Source: Lysobacter arseniciresistens ZS79
GTDB taxonomy: Bacteria > Pseudomonadota > Gammaproteobacteria > Xanthomonadales > Xanthomonadaceae
Direction: 5' to 3'
Assembly: GCF_000768335.1 (NCBI RefSeq)
Contig: NZ_AVPT01000002.1
Coordinates: forward strand, 62,001 to 126,000
Length of the DNA: 64,000 nucleotides
Shown: positions 17,294 through 30,035 of the stretch, piece by piece
Layout of the letters: the number at the start of each line of letters is the position of its first letter
Position numbering within the stretch: the stretch's first letter is position 1
Translations under genes and position numbers: made by a program
Notes under the pieces: generated by a model
Told to the model about the DNA's origin: nothing
The model's database searches: none
The model's input: only the letters and a program-made list of their open reading frames with translations

Positions 17294-19087
17294 TTATTTG
17301 TTGTCGACCTGCAGGACCGCGAGGAACGCTTCCTGCGGGATTTCGACGCTGCCGACCTGCTTCATCCGCTTCTTGCCGGCCTTCTGCTTTTCGAGCAGCT
17401 TCTTCTTGCGCGAGATGTCGCCACCGTAACACTTGGCCAGCACGTTCTTGCGCATCGCCTTGACCGTGGAGCGGGCGATGATCTGCGAGCCGATCGCGGC
17501 CTGGATGGCGACGTCGAACATCTGCCGCGGGATCAGCTCGCGCATCCGCTCGGTCAGGTCGCGGCCGCGGCGGTCGGCGTGCGAGCGGTGGGTGATGATG
17601 CTGAGCGCGTCGACCTTGTCGCCGTTGATCAGCGTGTCCACCCGCACGAACGGACCGGCCTGGAAGCGCAGGAAGTGGTAGTCCAGCGAGGCGTAGCCCC
17701 GCGACACCGACTTGAGCCGGTCGAAGAAGTCCAGCACCACCTCGGCCATCGGCAGTTCGTAGCTGATCTGCACCTGCTGGCCCATGTAGGTGATGCCGAT
17801 CTGGGTGCCGCGTTTCTCCTCGCACAGGGTGATCACGTTGCCGACGTAGTCCGGCGGCGTGAGGATGTTGGCGCGGATGATCGGCTCGCGGACCTCCTCG
17901 ACCAGGTTGCTCTGCGGCAGCTTGGCCGGGTTGTCGAGCGAGACCACTTCGCCGTCGGTCTTCAGCACCTCGTAGACCACGGTCGGGGCGGTGGTGATGA
18001 GATTGAGGTCGTACTCGCGTTCCAGCCGCTCCTGCACGATCTCCATGTGCAGCATGCCGAGGAAGCCGCAGCGGAAGCCGAAGCCCATCGCCTCGGAGGA
18101 CTCCGGCTCGAAGCGCAGCGCGGCGTCGTTGAGGCGCAGTTTCTCCAGCGCCTCGCGCAGGTCGGGGTAGTCCTCGGCGTCGACCGGGAACAGGCCGGCG
18201 AACACGCGCGGCTGCATCTCCTGGAAGCCCGGCAGCGGCTTGGGCGCCGGGTCGGCGGCCAGGGTGAGGGTGTCGCCGACCGGCGCGCCGTGCACGTCCT
18301 TGATGCTGGCGTTGATCCAGCCGACCTCGCCCGCGCCGAGCTTTGCCAGCTCCTTGCGCTTGGGGGTGAACACGCCGACGTTGTCGACCTGGTGGGTGCG
18401 GCCGGTCGACATGACCAGGATCTTGTCGCCGGGCTTGATCTCGCCCTGCATGACGCGCACCAGCGACACCACGCCGAGGTAGTTGTCGAACCACGAGTCG
18501 ATGATCAGCGCCTGCAGCTTGTCGGTGTCACGCGGTTTGGGCGGCGGGATGCGGGTGACGATCGCCTCCAGCACGTCCTGCACGTTGAGACCGGTCTTGG
18601 CGCTGACCGCGACCGCGTCGGACGCATCGATGCCGATCACCGCCTCGATCTCGGCCTTGGCACGGTCGATGTCGGCGGTCGGCAGGTCGATCTTGTTGAG
18701 CACCGGTACCACTTCCAGCCCCTGCTCCACCGCGGTGTAGCAGTTGGCGACCGACTGCGCCTCGACGCCCTGGGCGGCGTCGACCACCAGCAGCGCGCCC
18801 TCGCAGGCCGCCAGCGAGCGGCTGACCTCGTAGCTGAAGTCGACGTGGCCCGGGGTGTCGATGAAGTTGAGGTAATAGGTCTGGCCGTCGCGCGCGGTGT
18901 ACGGCAGCGACACGGACTGCGACTTGATGGTGATGCCGCGCTCGCGCTCGATCGGGTTGTTGTCGAGCACCTGCGCTTCCATCTCGCGCTCGGTCAGGCC
19001 GCCGCACAGGTGGATGATGCGGTCGGCCAGCGTCGACTTGCCGTGGTCGACGTGGGCGATGATGGAGAAATTGCGGATCTGCTGCAT
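17294..19087 (-). CDS. lepA: elongation factor 4 LepA
   Basis: 597 residues. The GTPase domain has [18 protein letters not shown] and NKIDLPTAD, followed by the EF4-specific C-terminal domain with [20 protein letters not shown]. LepA binds ribosomes and affects initiation and back-translocation. It ends 9 nt before lepB. A candidate extended -10 promoter lies upstream at 19127-19135. Confidence 0.96.
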   Translation of the reverse strand: MQQIRNFSIIAHVDHGKSTLADRIIHLCGGLTEREMEAQVLDNNPIERERGITIKSQSVSLPYTARDGQTYYLNFIDTPGHVDFSYEVSRSLAACEGALLVVDAAQGVEAQSVANCYTAVEQGLEVVPVLNKIDLPTADIDRAKAEIEAVIGIDASDAVAVSAKTGLNVQDVLEAIVTRIPPPKPRDTDKLQALIIDSWFDNYLGVVSLVRVMQGEIKPGDKILVMSTGRTHQVDNVGVFTPKRKELAKLGAGEVGWINASIKDVHGAPVGDTLTLAADPAPKPLPGFQEMQPRVFAGLFPVDAEDYPDLREALEKLRLNDAALRFEPESSEAMGFGFRCGFLGMLHMEIVQERLEREYDLNLITTAPTVVYEVLKTDGEVVSLDNPAKLPQSNLVEEVREPIIRANILTPPDYVGNVITLCEEKRGTQIGITYMGQQVQISYELPMAEVVLDFFDRLKSVSRGYASLDYHFLRFQAGPFVRVDTLINGDKVDALSIITHRSHADRRGRDLTERMRELIPRQMFDVAIQAAIGSQIIARSTVKAMRKNVLAKCYGGDISRKKKLLEKQKAGKKRMKQVGSVEIPQEAFLAVLQVDNK

Positions 19088-19126
19088 GCGGGGCGGCGGG
19101 CTCGGGCCGGGTCAAGTTAACGCGCG

Positions 19127-19135
19127 ATTATCGCA
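19127..19135 (-). promoter_or_regulatory. candidate extended -10 promoter upstream of lepA
   Basis: On the minus strand TGCGATAAT gives an extended -10 (TGn then GATAAT) about 40 bp before the lepA ATG. No good -35 is seen at the right distance, so this is tentative; lepA could also be read from mucD. Confidence 0.4.
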
Positions 19136-19193
19136 CAGCGGATGGCCGGCCCTGACGGCCCCGGGGCAATCCCGGAGCCGCCCCGCCACCGCC

Positions 19194-20693
19194 TCAGTCG
19201 GCCGGCGCGGTTACCGCCACGAACTGGCTGGAACCCTCGCGCGAGACCAGCAGCATCACCGTGTCGCCGGGCTTCACACCGGACAGCGCGCGGTTGAACG
19301 CCGCCGGGCTGGACACCGTGTCGCGCCCGACCTGCAGCACCACGTCACCGGGGCGCACGCCGCTCTCGCGGGTGATCTCCGGGTCGACCGCGGCCAGCAG
19401 CACGCCTTCCTGCCCCGCCACGCCGAGGCGCTGGCGGGTACCGGCATCGAGTTCGCGCGCGGTCATGCCCAGCGCGTTGGCGCCGGACGGTGCCTCGCTG
19501 GCACCGCGGCCATCGTCCGTCGCGGCCCGGGCGATGCCGCCGCGGGCGCTTTCGGCACCCACCACCAGGTCCAGCCGCCTGGTGTCGCCGTCGCGCAGCA
19601 CTTCGACCGTCGCCTTGCTGCCCGGCGCCACCGCGCCGACGATCGGCGGCAGGTCGCTGGCGTCGTTGATGCGGGTGCCGTTGAAGGCGCGAATCACGTC
19701 CATGCGGCGGATCCCGGCCTTTTCGGCGGCACTGCCGGGCTGCACGTTGGAGACGATCGCGCCGCGACTGTCGGGCAGGCCCATCGCCTTCACCATCTCC
19801 GGACTGATCGCCTGGATGTTGACGCCGAGCATCCCGCGGCGCACCTCGCCGGTCTCCTTGATCTGCTCGACCGCGTTCATCGCCAGGTCGATCGGGATCG
19901 CGAAGCTGACGCCCATGTAGCCGCCGGAGTTGCTGAAGATCTGCGAGTTGATGCCGACCACCTCGCCCGAGGTGTTGAGCAGCGGGCCGCCGGAGTTGCC
20001 GCGGTTGATCGCCACGTCGGTCTGGATGAACGGCACGTACTGCTGGCCGGCGTACGGGTTGGAGCGGCCGACCGCGCTGACGATGCCGGCGGTGACCGAG
20101 TGGTCGAGCCCGAACGGCGAGCCGATCGCGACCACCCATTGCCCCGGCTGCAACCCGCTGGACTGGCCGGCACGCAGCCAGCGCAGGTCGTCGGCGTCGA
20201 TCTTGAGCAGGGCGACGTCGTACTGCTCGTCGCTGCCGACCACCTCGGCCTTGAACTCGCGGCGGTCCGACAGGGTCACGGTGACCTCGTCGGCACCGTT
20301 GATGACGTGGTGGTTGGTCAGCACGTAGCCGTCGTCGGAAATGATGAAACCGCTGCCCAGCGACGTGCCGCCACCACGCGGGCCATCCGGCACGCCCGGC
20401 ATCGGCATGCCGAACCGGCGCAGGAAGTCCTCGAACCCCGGCGGCATCTGCGAACGCGGGTCGCGCTCCGGCGGCGCGATCCGGGCGCTGATGTTGACCA
20501 CCGCCGGCCCGACCCGCTCGACCAGCCGGGTGAAGTCCGGCAGGCCGGTCACGATCGGCGCGGCGGTCGGCGGGGTCACCGCCTGCGAGGACGCCGCGGC
20601 CGCGACGGTCGGCGATTGCTGGGCGGTGCAGGCAACGGGCATGGCCGCGGCAAGCACGCCGAGCAGGGCAATGGAGCGGATCGGTCGGTTCAT
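19194..20693 (-). CDS. mucD: Do-family periplasmic serine protease MucD/DegQ
   Basis: 499 residues from the ATG at 20693. The N-terminal signal ends in MPVACTA, which could be a lipobox (C22) or a normal cleavage site. The trypsin-like triad is H129 (TNHHV), D159 (YDVALLK) and S234 (GNSGGP). Two PDZ domains follow (about 290-380 and 410-495). It degrades misfolded envelope proteins. Gene order rpoE-rseA-mucD is typical of xanthomonads, so it is likely part of the sigma-E response. Confidence 0.93.
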   Translation of the reverse strand: MNRPIRSIALLGVLAAAMPVACTAQQSPTVAAAASSQAVTPPTAAPIVTGLPDFTRLVERVGPAVVNISARIAPPERDPRSQMPPGFEDFLRRFGMPMPGVPDGPRGGGTSLGSGFIISDDGYVLTNHHVINGADEVTVTLSDRREFKAEVVGSDEQYDVALLKIDADDLRWLRAGQSSGLQPGQWVVAIGSPFGLDHSVTAGIVSAVGRSNPYAGQQYVPFIQTDVAINRGNSGGPLLNTSGEVVGINSQIFSNSGGYMGVSFAIPIDLAMNAVEQIKETGEVRRGMLGVNIQAISPEMVKAMGLPDSRGAIVSNVQPGSAAEKAGIRRMDVIRAFNGTRINDASDLPPIVGAVAPGSKATVEVLRDGDTRRLDLVVGAESARGGIARAATDDGRGASEAPSGANALGMTARELDAGTRQRLGVAGQEGVLLAAVDPEITRESGVRPGDVVLQVGRDTVSSPAAFNRALSGVKPGDTVMLLVSREGSSQFVAVTAPAD

Positions 20694-20793
20694 GGAATCG
20701 GCCTCATGGATTGCGAGGGGAAGGTGGTGCCGGCGCCACGCCCGCACGCCGGATGCGGTGGCCGGCGTGCGCGCCCGCCGGCGGCCCGGGCGC

Positions 20794-21735
20794 TCAGCGA
20801 CGCGGCCAGTTGCTGGCGTCGTCGGCGCTGGACATCCCGGCGTCGAGCTGTTCGGGTTCAAAGGGATAGAACGACGGCGACGGCGTGTCGCCGAAGCTGG
20901 CGGTGAAGGCGTCGCGCGGGTCGTCCCGCAGGGTCGCGCGCGGCCACGGGCGGGTGACGATCTCGCCCTGCGGCAGGAACGGCCAGAGGGTGTCGGCGTC
21001 GCTGCCGGCCGGCGCGGCCGCGGCGAGCGCGGCCTGCGGGTCGAGCGGCTGCGGGTCGAGGGCTTCGCGGATGGTCGCACTGGTGGCGGCCGCGGCCCGG
21101 GCGCGGCGCTCGGCGATGCGGCGCGGCGTTTCCACGACGGCGACCGCGGTCCCGGCCAGGGCAATGGCGGCGGAAGGCGATTGCGCGGGGGACTCCATCG
21201 GCGCCGGCATCGCATCGGCGGGCGCCTGGTCCGGGGCGGCGTCGGGCGCGGCGGCCACCAGTGATGGCATCGCCCCCGTGGAATCGTCCGCCGGAACAGT
21301 CGCTGGGGCAGCGGCCAGCGGCGTCGCCGGCAGCGCGTCCGGCCCCGGCGCGACTGTCGGCCGGCTCACGAACAGCGCTGCCAGCGCGACCGATGCGGCC
21401 AGCGCCGCACCGCCGGCCCAGCGGCGACGGCTGCGCGTGCCGACGCGGGCACCGGTCCCCACGCCAATCCCGCCGCCCGCGATCGCGGCGGCGCCGGCGA
21501 CCGGCACCTCGTCCAGCGCCGCGGCCACGCGTTCGGCGAAGCCGGCCGGCGCCATCACCGTCGCCCGGCCCCGCAGCACGTCGCCGGCCAGCTGCCAGCG
21601 GCCACAAGCCTCGCGCCAGTCGCGGTCGTGATCCAGCCGCTTCAACGCGAACCGCGCGGCATCGCCGTGCAGTTCGCCGTCGAACAGCGCGCTCAGGGAT
21701 TCGCGCTCGTTGTCGTGGTGGGAAGGATTCGACAT
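20794..21735 (-). CDS. rseA: anti-sigma-E factor RseA
   Basis: 313 residues from the ATG at 21735. The N-terminal cytoplasmic anti-sigma domain has ESLSALFDGEL and WQLAGDVLRG. One membrane segment lies at about 110-128 (GGAALAASVALAALFVS) after RRRW, then an Ala/Pro-rich periplasmic part. It holds RpoE at the membrane until proteolysed. Start and rpoE stop overlap as TGATG, so the two are translationally coupled. No rseB follows; mucD does. Confidence 0.88.
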   Translation of the reverse strand: MSNPSHHDNERESLSALFDGELHGDAARFALKRLDHDRDWREACGRWQLAGDVLRGRATVMAPAGFAERVAAALDEVPVAGAAAIAGGGIGVGTGARVGTRSRRRWAGGAALAASVALAALFVSRPTVAPGPDALPATPLAAAPATVPADDSTGAMPSLVAAAPDAAPDQAPADAMPAPMESPAQSPSAAIALAGTAVAVVETPRRIAERRARAAAATSATIREALDPQPLDPQAALAAAAPAGSDADTLWPFLPQGEIVTRPWPRATLRDDPRDAFTASFGDTPSPSFYPFEPEQLDAGMSSADDASNWPRR

Positions 21736-22370
21736 CACTGGTTCCGCTCCCGGCTGTTGTGCTCGGCGTCCGCGTGATCACCGGGATCGAGCAGCGGGCG
21801 CAATTCGTTGTCGATCGCCTCGCGCGCCCGGAAGATCCGGGACCGCACCGTGCCGATCGGGCACCCCATCCGCTGGGCGATCTCCTCGTAACTCAGCCCT
21901 TCGGCCTCGCGCATGCTGATGGCGTCGCGCAGCTCCCCGGGCAGCCCTTCGACCACGCGCATCACCGTTTGTTCCACCTGCCGGCGCATGAGCTCGCGCT
22001 CGGGGGTGTCGGTGTCGCGCAGGCGGGTGGCGGTGTCGAACTGCTCGGCGTCGCCGACGTCGATGTCGTCGGTCGGCGGGCGGCGGTTCTGGGCGACGAG
22101 GTGGTTCTTGGCGGTGTTCACTGCGATCCGGTGCAACCATGTGTAGAACTGCGCGTCGCCGCGGAAGTTCGGCAGCGCCCGGTAGGCGCGCACGAAGGTG
22201 TCCTGGGCCACGTCCTGGCATTCGCTCCAGTCGGCGACGTAGCGCCCGATCAACCCGATGATGCGGTGCTGGTACTTGCGCACCAGTGCATCGAACGCGG
22301 TGCTGTCGCCTCGCTGCGCACGCCGGACCAGCGCCTGGTCCAACTCCTGGTCCAACCTGTTCTCGGCCAT
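21735..22370 (-). CDS. rpoE: envelope-stress sigma factor RpoE (sigma-E)
   Basis: 211 residues from ATG 22370, where MAENRLDQELDQALVRRAQRGD begins; an in-frame ATG at 22403 would add 11 residues and has no ribosome site. Region 2 carries VRKYQHRIIGLIGRYV and FYTWLHRIAVNTAKNHLV, and region 4 carries LSYEEIAQRMGCPIGTVRSRIFRAREAID, both very close to E. coli RpoE. It drives envelope-stress genes and probably itself. Followed by its anti-sigma gene with a TGATG overlap. Confidence 0.94.
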   Translation of the reverse strand: MAENRLDQELDQALVRRAQRGDSTAFDALVRKYQHRIIGLIGRYVADWSECQDVAQDTFVRAYRALPNFRGDAQFYTWLHRIAVNTAKNHLVAQNRRPPTDDIDVGDAEQFDTATRLRDTDTPERELMRRQVEQTVMRVVEGLPGELRDAISMREAEGLSYEEIAQRMGCPIGTVRSRIFRAREAIDNELRPLLDPGDHADAEHNSRERNQ

Positions 22371-22413
22371 CTCGCGCGCCGGCGCTCCTGTCAGCTCGGC
22401 CATGGCCGAACAA

Positions 22414-22441
22414 TGGGACAACCCTGTCGGGGAAAAGTTCA
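22414..22441 (-). promoter_or_regulatory. candidate sigma-E-type promoter of rpoE
   Basis: On the minus strand TGAACTT (22441-22435) resembles the sigma-E -35 (GGAACTT). After 16 bp comes TCCCA (22418-22414), a partial match to the TCTGA -10. It lies 44 bp before the preferred rpoE start, where autoregulation is expected. The weak -10 keeps confidence low. Confidence 0.4.
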
Positions 22442-22529
22442 CGAGAGCAAGGATTGGGGCGCCCGCCGGTGCCCGCAACCGCCGGGAGTCACCCGCCACC
22501 GCGCGCCTGCCCGACGCGACGCCCGTCAT

Positions 22530-22559
22530 TTGACGCCCGCCGAACAACCTCGGGATGAT
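22530..22559 (+). promoter_or_regulatory. candidate sigma-70 promoter for the beta-oxidation gene
   Basis: TTGACG (22530-22535), an 18-bp spacer and GATGAT (22554-22559), 36 bp before the ATG at 22596, in the divergent gap with rpoE. Confidence 0.5.
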
Positions 22560-22595
22560 AGCGGCTTGACCCATACCTGAACGGATGGTGCCGCA

Positions 22596-24665
22596 ATGGC
22601 CTCCCCCGACACCGCGCTGCCGACCCTCGACGGTCTTCGACTGACCCACTGGCGCGCCGAGCTCCGCCCCGACGGCGTGATGGTGGTGGCGCTGGACCGC
22701 GCCGGCGAGTCGGTCAACGCGCTGTCGCAGGACGTGCTGATCGAACTGGATGGCGTGCTGGAGCGCCTGGCGATCGACCCGCCCAGGGGCGTGGTGTTCT
22801 GCTCGGCCAAGGACAGCGGCTTCATCGCCGGCGCCGATATCAAGGAGTTCCAGGGCCTCGACGCCACCGGCAACGTCGGCGGTGCGCTGCAGCGCGGGCA
22901 GCAGGTATTCCAGCGCCTGTCCGAACTGCCCTGCCCGACCGTCGCCGCGATCCACGGCTTCTGCATGGGCGGCGGCACCGAACTGGCGCTGGCCTGCGAC
23001 TACCGCGTCGCCAGCAAGGACGGCTCGACCCGGATTGGCCTGCCCGAGGTGAAGCTCGGCATCTACCCGGGCTGGGGCGGCAGCGTGCGCCTGCCCAGGC
23101 TGATCGGTGCGCCCGCGGCGCTCGACATGATGCTGACCGGCCGCACGCTTTCGGCGTCGGCGGCGCGCGCCAACGGGCTGGTCGACAAGGTGGTCGAGAA
23201 GGCGGTGCTGGTCGACAGCGCCGCGTCGCTGGCGTTGAAGGGCCGGCAGCGGCCGTTCAAGCAGCGCTTCATGGGCTGGGCGACCAACACCTGGCCGGCG
23301 CGGCGGGTCATCGCGCCGATGACGCTCAAGCAGGTCGCGCGCAAGGCCCGCAAGGAGCACTACCCTGCGCCGTACGCGCTGATCGACACGTGGAAGAACA
23401 CCGGCGGCGGCACCGCGCGCAAGCTCGCGGCCGAGCGCAGGTCGGTGGCGAAGCTGGCCTCGACCCCGACCGCGCGCAACCTGATCCGGGTGTTCTTCCT
23501 GCAGGAGCGGCTCAAGGGCGTGGCCGGCCGCGACCACGGCATCAACCGCGTGCACGTGGTCGGCGCCGGCGTGATGGGCGGGGACATCGCCGCGTGGTCC
23601 GCCTACAAGGGGTTCGAGGTCACCCTCAACGACCGCGAGCAGCGCTTCATCGACACCGCGATGAACCGCGCCGGCGAACTGTTCGCGAAGAAGGTGAAGG
23701 ACGAAACCGGGCGCCCGGCGGTCGCGGCGCGGCTCAAGAGCGACCTCGCCGGCGACGGCGCCGCCAGCGCCGACCTGGTGATCGAGGCGATCATCGAGCG
23801 CGCCGACGCCAAGCGCGAGCTCTACGCCGCGGTCGAGCCGCGGATGAAGCCCGACGCGCTGCTGACCAGCAACACTTCGTCGATCCCGCTGACCGAGCTG
23901 CGCGAGGGCGTGCAGCGGCCGGCGCAGTTCGGCGGGCTGCACTACTTCAACCCGGTCGCGCTGATGCCGCTGGTGGAGATCGTCCGCCACGACGCGATGG
24001 GCGCCGACACCGAGGCACGGCTCGCGGCATTCTGCAAGGCGATCGGCAAGCTGCCGGTTCCAGTGGCGGGCACGCCGGGCTTCCTGGTCAACCGGGTGCT
24101 GTTCCCCTACATGCTGGAGGCGGTGACCGCGTATTCCGAGGGCATCCCCGGCAAGGCGATCGACCAGGCGGCGGTGAAGTTCGGCATGCCGATGGGGCCG
24201 ATCGAACTGGTCGACACGGTCGGGCTGGACGTGGCGGCCGGCGTCGGCGCGGAGCTGTCGCCGTTCCTCGGCCTGCAGGTGCCGGCGGCGCTGGCCGGTG
24301 GCGCCGAGCCCGGCAAGCGCGGCAAGAAGGACGGCCAGGGCCTGTACAAGTGGGAGGAAGGCAAGCCGGTCAAGCCGGAGCTGCCGGAGCACTACAAGGC
24401 GCCGGACGACCTGCAGGACCGCCTGATCCTGCCGTTGCTCAACGAGGCGGTGGCCTGCCTGCACGACGGCGTGGTGGCCGATGCCGACCTGCTGGATGCC
24501 GGTGTGATCTTCGGCACCGGGTTCGCCCCGTTCCGCGGCGGCCCGATCCAGTACATCCGCGAGACCGGCGCCGACGCGCTGGTGGAGCGCCTGAGGCAGT
24601 TGCAGGCGCGCCACGGCGAGCGCTTTGCGCCGCGGCCGGGCTGGGACGCGCCGGCGCTGCGCTGA
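22596..24665 (+). CDS. bifunctional enoyl-CoA hydratase / 3-hydroxyacyl-CoA dehydrogenase (FadB/FadJ type)
   Basis: 689 residues, near the ~710-730 of FadB/FadJ. The N-terminal crotonase domain has the oxyanion motif HGFCMGGGTELALACDYR with Glu129 and the second catalytic Glu151 in GLPEVKLGIYPGWGG. The dehydrogenase part starts with the NAD loop VVGAGVMGGDIA (321-332) and has LHYFNPV with the catalytic His, followed by two C-terminal helical domains. It performs two steps of fatty acid beta-oxidation. No thiolase gene is adjacent, which leaves the FadB versus FadJ choice open. Confidence 0.92.
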   Translation: MASPDTALPTLDGLRLTHWRAELRPDGVMVVALDRAGESVNALSQDVLIELDGVLERLAIDPPRGVVFCSAKDSGFIAGADIKEFQGLDATGNVGGALQRGQQVFQRLSELPCPTVAAIHGFCMGGGTELALACDYRVASKDGSTRIGLPEVKLGIYPGWGGSVRLPRLIGAPAALDMMLTGRTLSASAARANGLVDKVVEKAVLVDSAASLALKGRQRPFKQRFMGWATNTWPARRVIAPMTLKQVARKARKEHYPAPYALIDTWKNTGGGTARKLAAERRSVAKLASTPTARNLIRVFFLQERLKGVAGRDHGINRVHVVGAGVMGGDIAAWSAYKGFEVTLNDREQRFIDTAMNRAGELFAKKVKDETGRPAVAARLKSDLAGDGAASADLVIEAIIERADAKRELYAAVEPRMKPDALLTSNTSSIPLTELREGVQRPAQFGGLHYFNPVALMPLVEIVRHDAMGADTEARLAAFCKAIGKLPVPVAGTPGFLVNRVLFPYMLEAVTAYSEGIPGKAIDQAAVKFGMPMGPIELVDTVGLDVAAGVGAELSPFLGLQVPAALAGGAEPGKRGKKDGQGLYKWEEGKPVKPELPEHYKAPDDLQDRLILPLLNEAVACLHDGVVADADLLDAGVIFGTGFAPFRGGPIQYIRETGADALVERLRQLQARHGERFAPRPGWDAPALR

Positions 24666-24674
24666 GCGCGTCGG

Positions 24675-25024
24675 TTACATCGTGTGGGTCGGGCGCTCGG
24701 CGTTGAGCAGGCCGGCCAGCAGCGCCTCGATCTTGCCCTTGACCGCCTCGCCCTCGGCGGTGTCGCCGAATTGCACGCCGATGCCGGCAGGGCGGTTGCC
24801 CTGCGCGCCGGCCGGCGTCACCCAGACCACCTTGCCCGCCACCGGCAGGCGCTCGCCGGACTCGGGCAGCGTCAGCAACAGGAACACCTCGTCGCCGAGG
24901 AAGTAGCGCTTGGGCGTCGGCACGAAGATGCCGCCGTGCTTGATGTACGGCATGTAGGCGTTGTACAGCGACGCCTTGTCCTTCACTGCCAGCGACAGGA
25001 TGCCCTGGCGGGCGCCACCTGCAT

Positions 25025-25028
<4 letters not shown>
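24675..25028 (-). CDS. pilZ: type IV pilus protein PilZ
   Basis: 117 residues. It is a divergent PilZ domain with MPYIKHGGIFVPT and GVQF but lacks the RxxxR and D/NxSxxG residues needed to bind cyclic di-GMP, as in the original Pseudomonas and Xanthomonas PilZ. Those proteins bind the pilus ATPase PilB and FimX instead. It is encoded right after holB, the standard xanthomonad location, with an ATGA overlap (25025-25028). Confidence 0.9.
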
Positions 25029-28561
<3,533 letters not shown>

Positions 28562-28574
28562 GCGCCGCCGCCCG

Positions 28575-29945
28575 CTATTCGACGCCGAGCGCGCGCAGCA
28601 TGCCGCGTGCCTTGGCGCGGGTCTCGTCGAGCTCGCGCTGCGGATCGGAGTCGGCGACGATGCCGGCGCCGGTGCGGAACCGCAGCGTGCTGCCGCCCGT
28701 AGCGTCGTCCTCTAGCTCGGCGCTGCGGATCAGGATGTTGAGATCGAGGTCGCCGTCGCGGTTGAGCCAGCCGAACGCACCGGTGTAGGCGCCGCGGCCG
28801 ACGCCCTCCAGCTCGGCGATGACCTGCATGCAGCGCACCTTCGGACAGCCGGTGATGGTGCCACCGGGGAAGGTCGCACGGACCAGTTGGCCCGGCGTAA
28901 CGCCGTCGCGCAACCGACCGCGCACGTTGCTGACGATGTGGTGGACGTGGGCGTAGCTCTCGACCGTCATCAACTCGTCGACCTCGACACTGCCGGGCAC
29001 GCAGACGCGGCCGAGGTCGTTGCGCTCCAGGTCGATCAGCATCACGTGTTCGGCGCGCTCCTTGGGGTGGCCGACCAGCTCACCGATGCGGGCGCTGTCG
29101 TCGTCGCCCGGGGTGCGCGGGCGGGTGCCGGCGATCGGACGGGTCTCGACCAGGTCGCCGCGCACCGACACCAGCCGTTCGGGCGAGGCGCTGACGACCG
29201 CCCAGCCTTCACCGCCGCCGGAGAGCAGGCCGGCGAACGGCGCGGGGTTGTTCTCGCGCAACCGCTGGAACAGCGCGGCCGGCGGCAGCGGCTGGCGGAA
29301 ATGCGCCTGCCACGCGCGGGAAAGATTGGCCTGGAACACGTCGCCGGCGACCAGGTAGTCCAGCACGCGGGCCACGCCGTCGGTGTAGCGCGCCGGCGGG
29401 TCCTCCTCGATCGCGGCGGGCGGTTGCCACGGCGGCAGCGGCGGCAGCCCCGCTTCGGCGGCGTCGCGTTGAATCGCGTCGAGCAACGTCGCATGTCCCG
29501 GCTCGGCGATCGCCGTGCACTCGCCGGTGGCGTGGTCGCGCAGCACCGCCGCCGGGCAACGGATCGCCAGCGCGACCGGCACGGAACCCGCGGCCGCCGG
29601 CAACTGCAGCACCCGCTCGACCTGTCCTGCGAGTTCGTACCCCAGCAGCAGCGCCCAGCCACCGCGGAACGGCCAGCGCGGTTCGTCGCGCGGCACCTGC
29701 AGCGCGCGCCACTCGCGGTCCAGCGCATCGAGGAAATCGCCGTCGACCACCTCGCCCGCGCCGTCACGGGTCAGGCCGTCGCGGCCCAACCGCAGCTCGC
29801 CGCCGTCGGCCACCAGCAGCAGGTCCCAGCGGCCCTGCGCGGTGCCGTGCGCGCTCGACTCCAGCAGCAGCCGATAGCGCGCCGGCGCGTGGCGTTGGAG
29901 GTCGAGCAGGTCGACCTGGGATGGGATCGGGCGCGTCAGCAACAT
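28575..29945 (-). CDS. pabB: aminodeoxychorismate synthase component I PabB
   Basis: 456 residues. The chorismate-binding domain has ETRPIAGTRPR, KERAEHVMLIDLERNDLGRV and FPGGTITGCPK, with the final GAGIVADSDPQRELDE. It adds ammonia from PabA to chorismate. No pabA is in the window. Insertion of pabB between fabF and pabC differs from E. coli, where pabB is elsewhere. Confidence 0.93.
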   Translation of the reverse strand: MLLTRPIPSQVDLLDLQRHAPARYRLLLESSAHGTAQGRWDLLLVADGGELRLGRDGLTRDGAGEVVDGDFLDALDREWRALQVPRDEPRWPFRGGWALLLGYELAGQVERVLQLPAAAGSVPVALAIRCPAAVLRDHATGECTAIAEPGHATLLDAIQRDAAEAGLPPLPPWQPPAAIEEDPPARYTDGVARVLDYLVAGDVFQANLSRAWQAHFRQPLPPAALFQRLRENNPAPFAGLLSGGGEGWAVVSASPERLVSVRGDLVETRPIAGTRPRTPGDDDSARIGELVGHPKERAEHVMLIDLERNDLGRVCVPGSVEVDELMTVESYAHVHHIVSNVRGRLRDGVTPGQLVRATFPGGTITGCPKVRCMQVIAELEGVGRGAYTGAFGWLNRDGDLDLNILIRSAELEDDATGGSTLRFRTGAGIVADSDPQRELDETRAKARGMLRALGVE

Positions 29946-29991
29946 GTCACGGTGCTTCCATCACGGGCGACGGCACGGCGCCACACGGGAC

Positions 29992-30029
29992 GGCGCACTC
30001 CCGCCGGCGTGACGCGGGCGGGAGGCGCC
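29992..30029 (-). other. GC-rich hairpin between fabF and pabB
   Basis: Arms CTCCCGCC (29998-30005) and GGCGGGAG (30017-30024) extend outward as GGCGC/GCGCC past a single bulged A. There is no T-tract on the minus strand, so it may only slow polymerase or protect the fabF 3' end. Confidence 0.45.
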
Positions 30030-30035
30030 GGCCTG

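Noticed and set aside
13957-19120. Two long plus-strand frames (841 and 914 codons)
   Set aside because: They are antisense to recO, era, rnc, DUF4845, lepB and lepA, which carry full catalytic motifs.
29992-30029. A true terminator between fabF and pabB
   Set aside because: The hairpin is strong but has no T-tract on the minus strand, so it is listed only as a hairpin.
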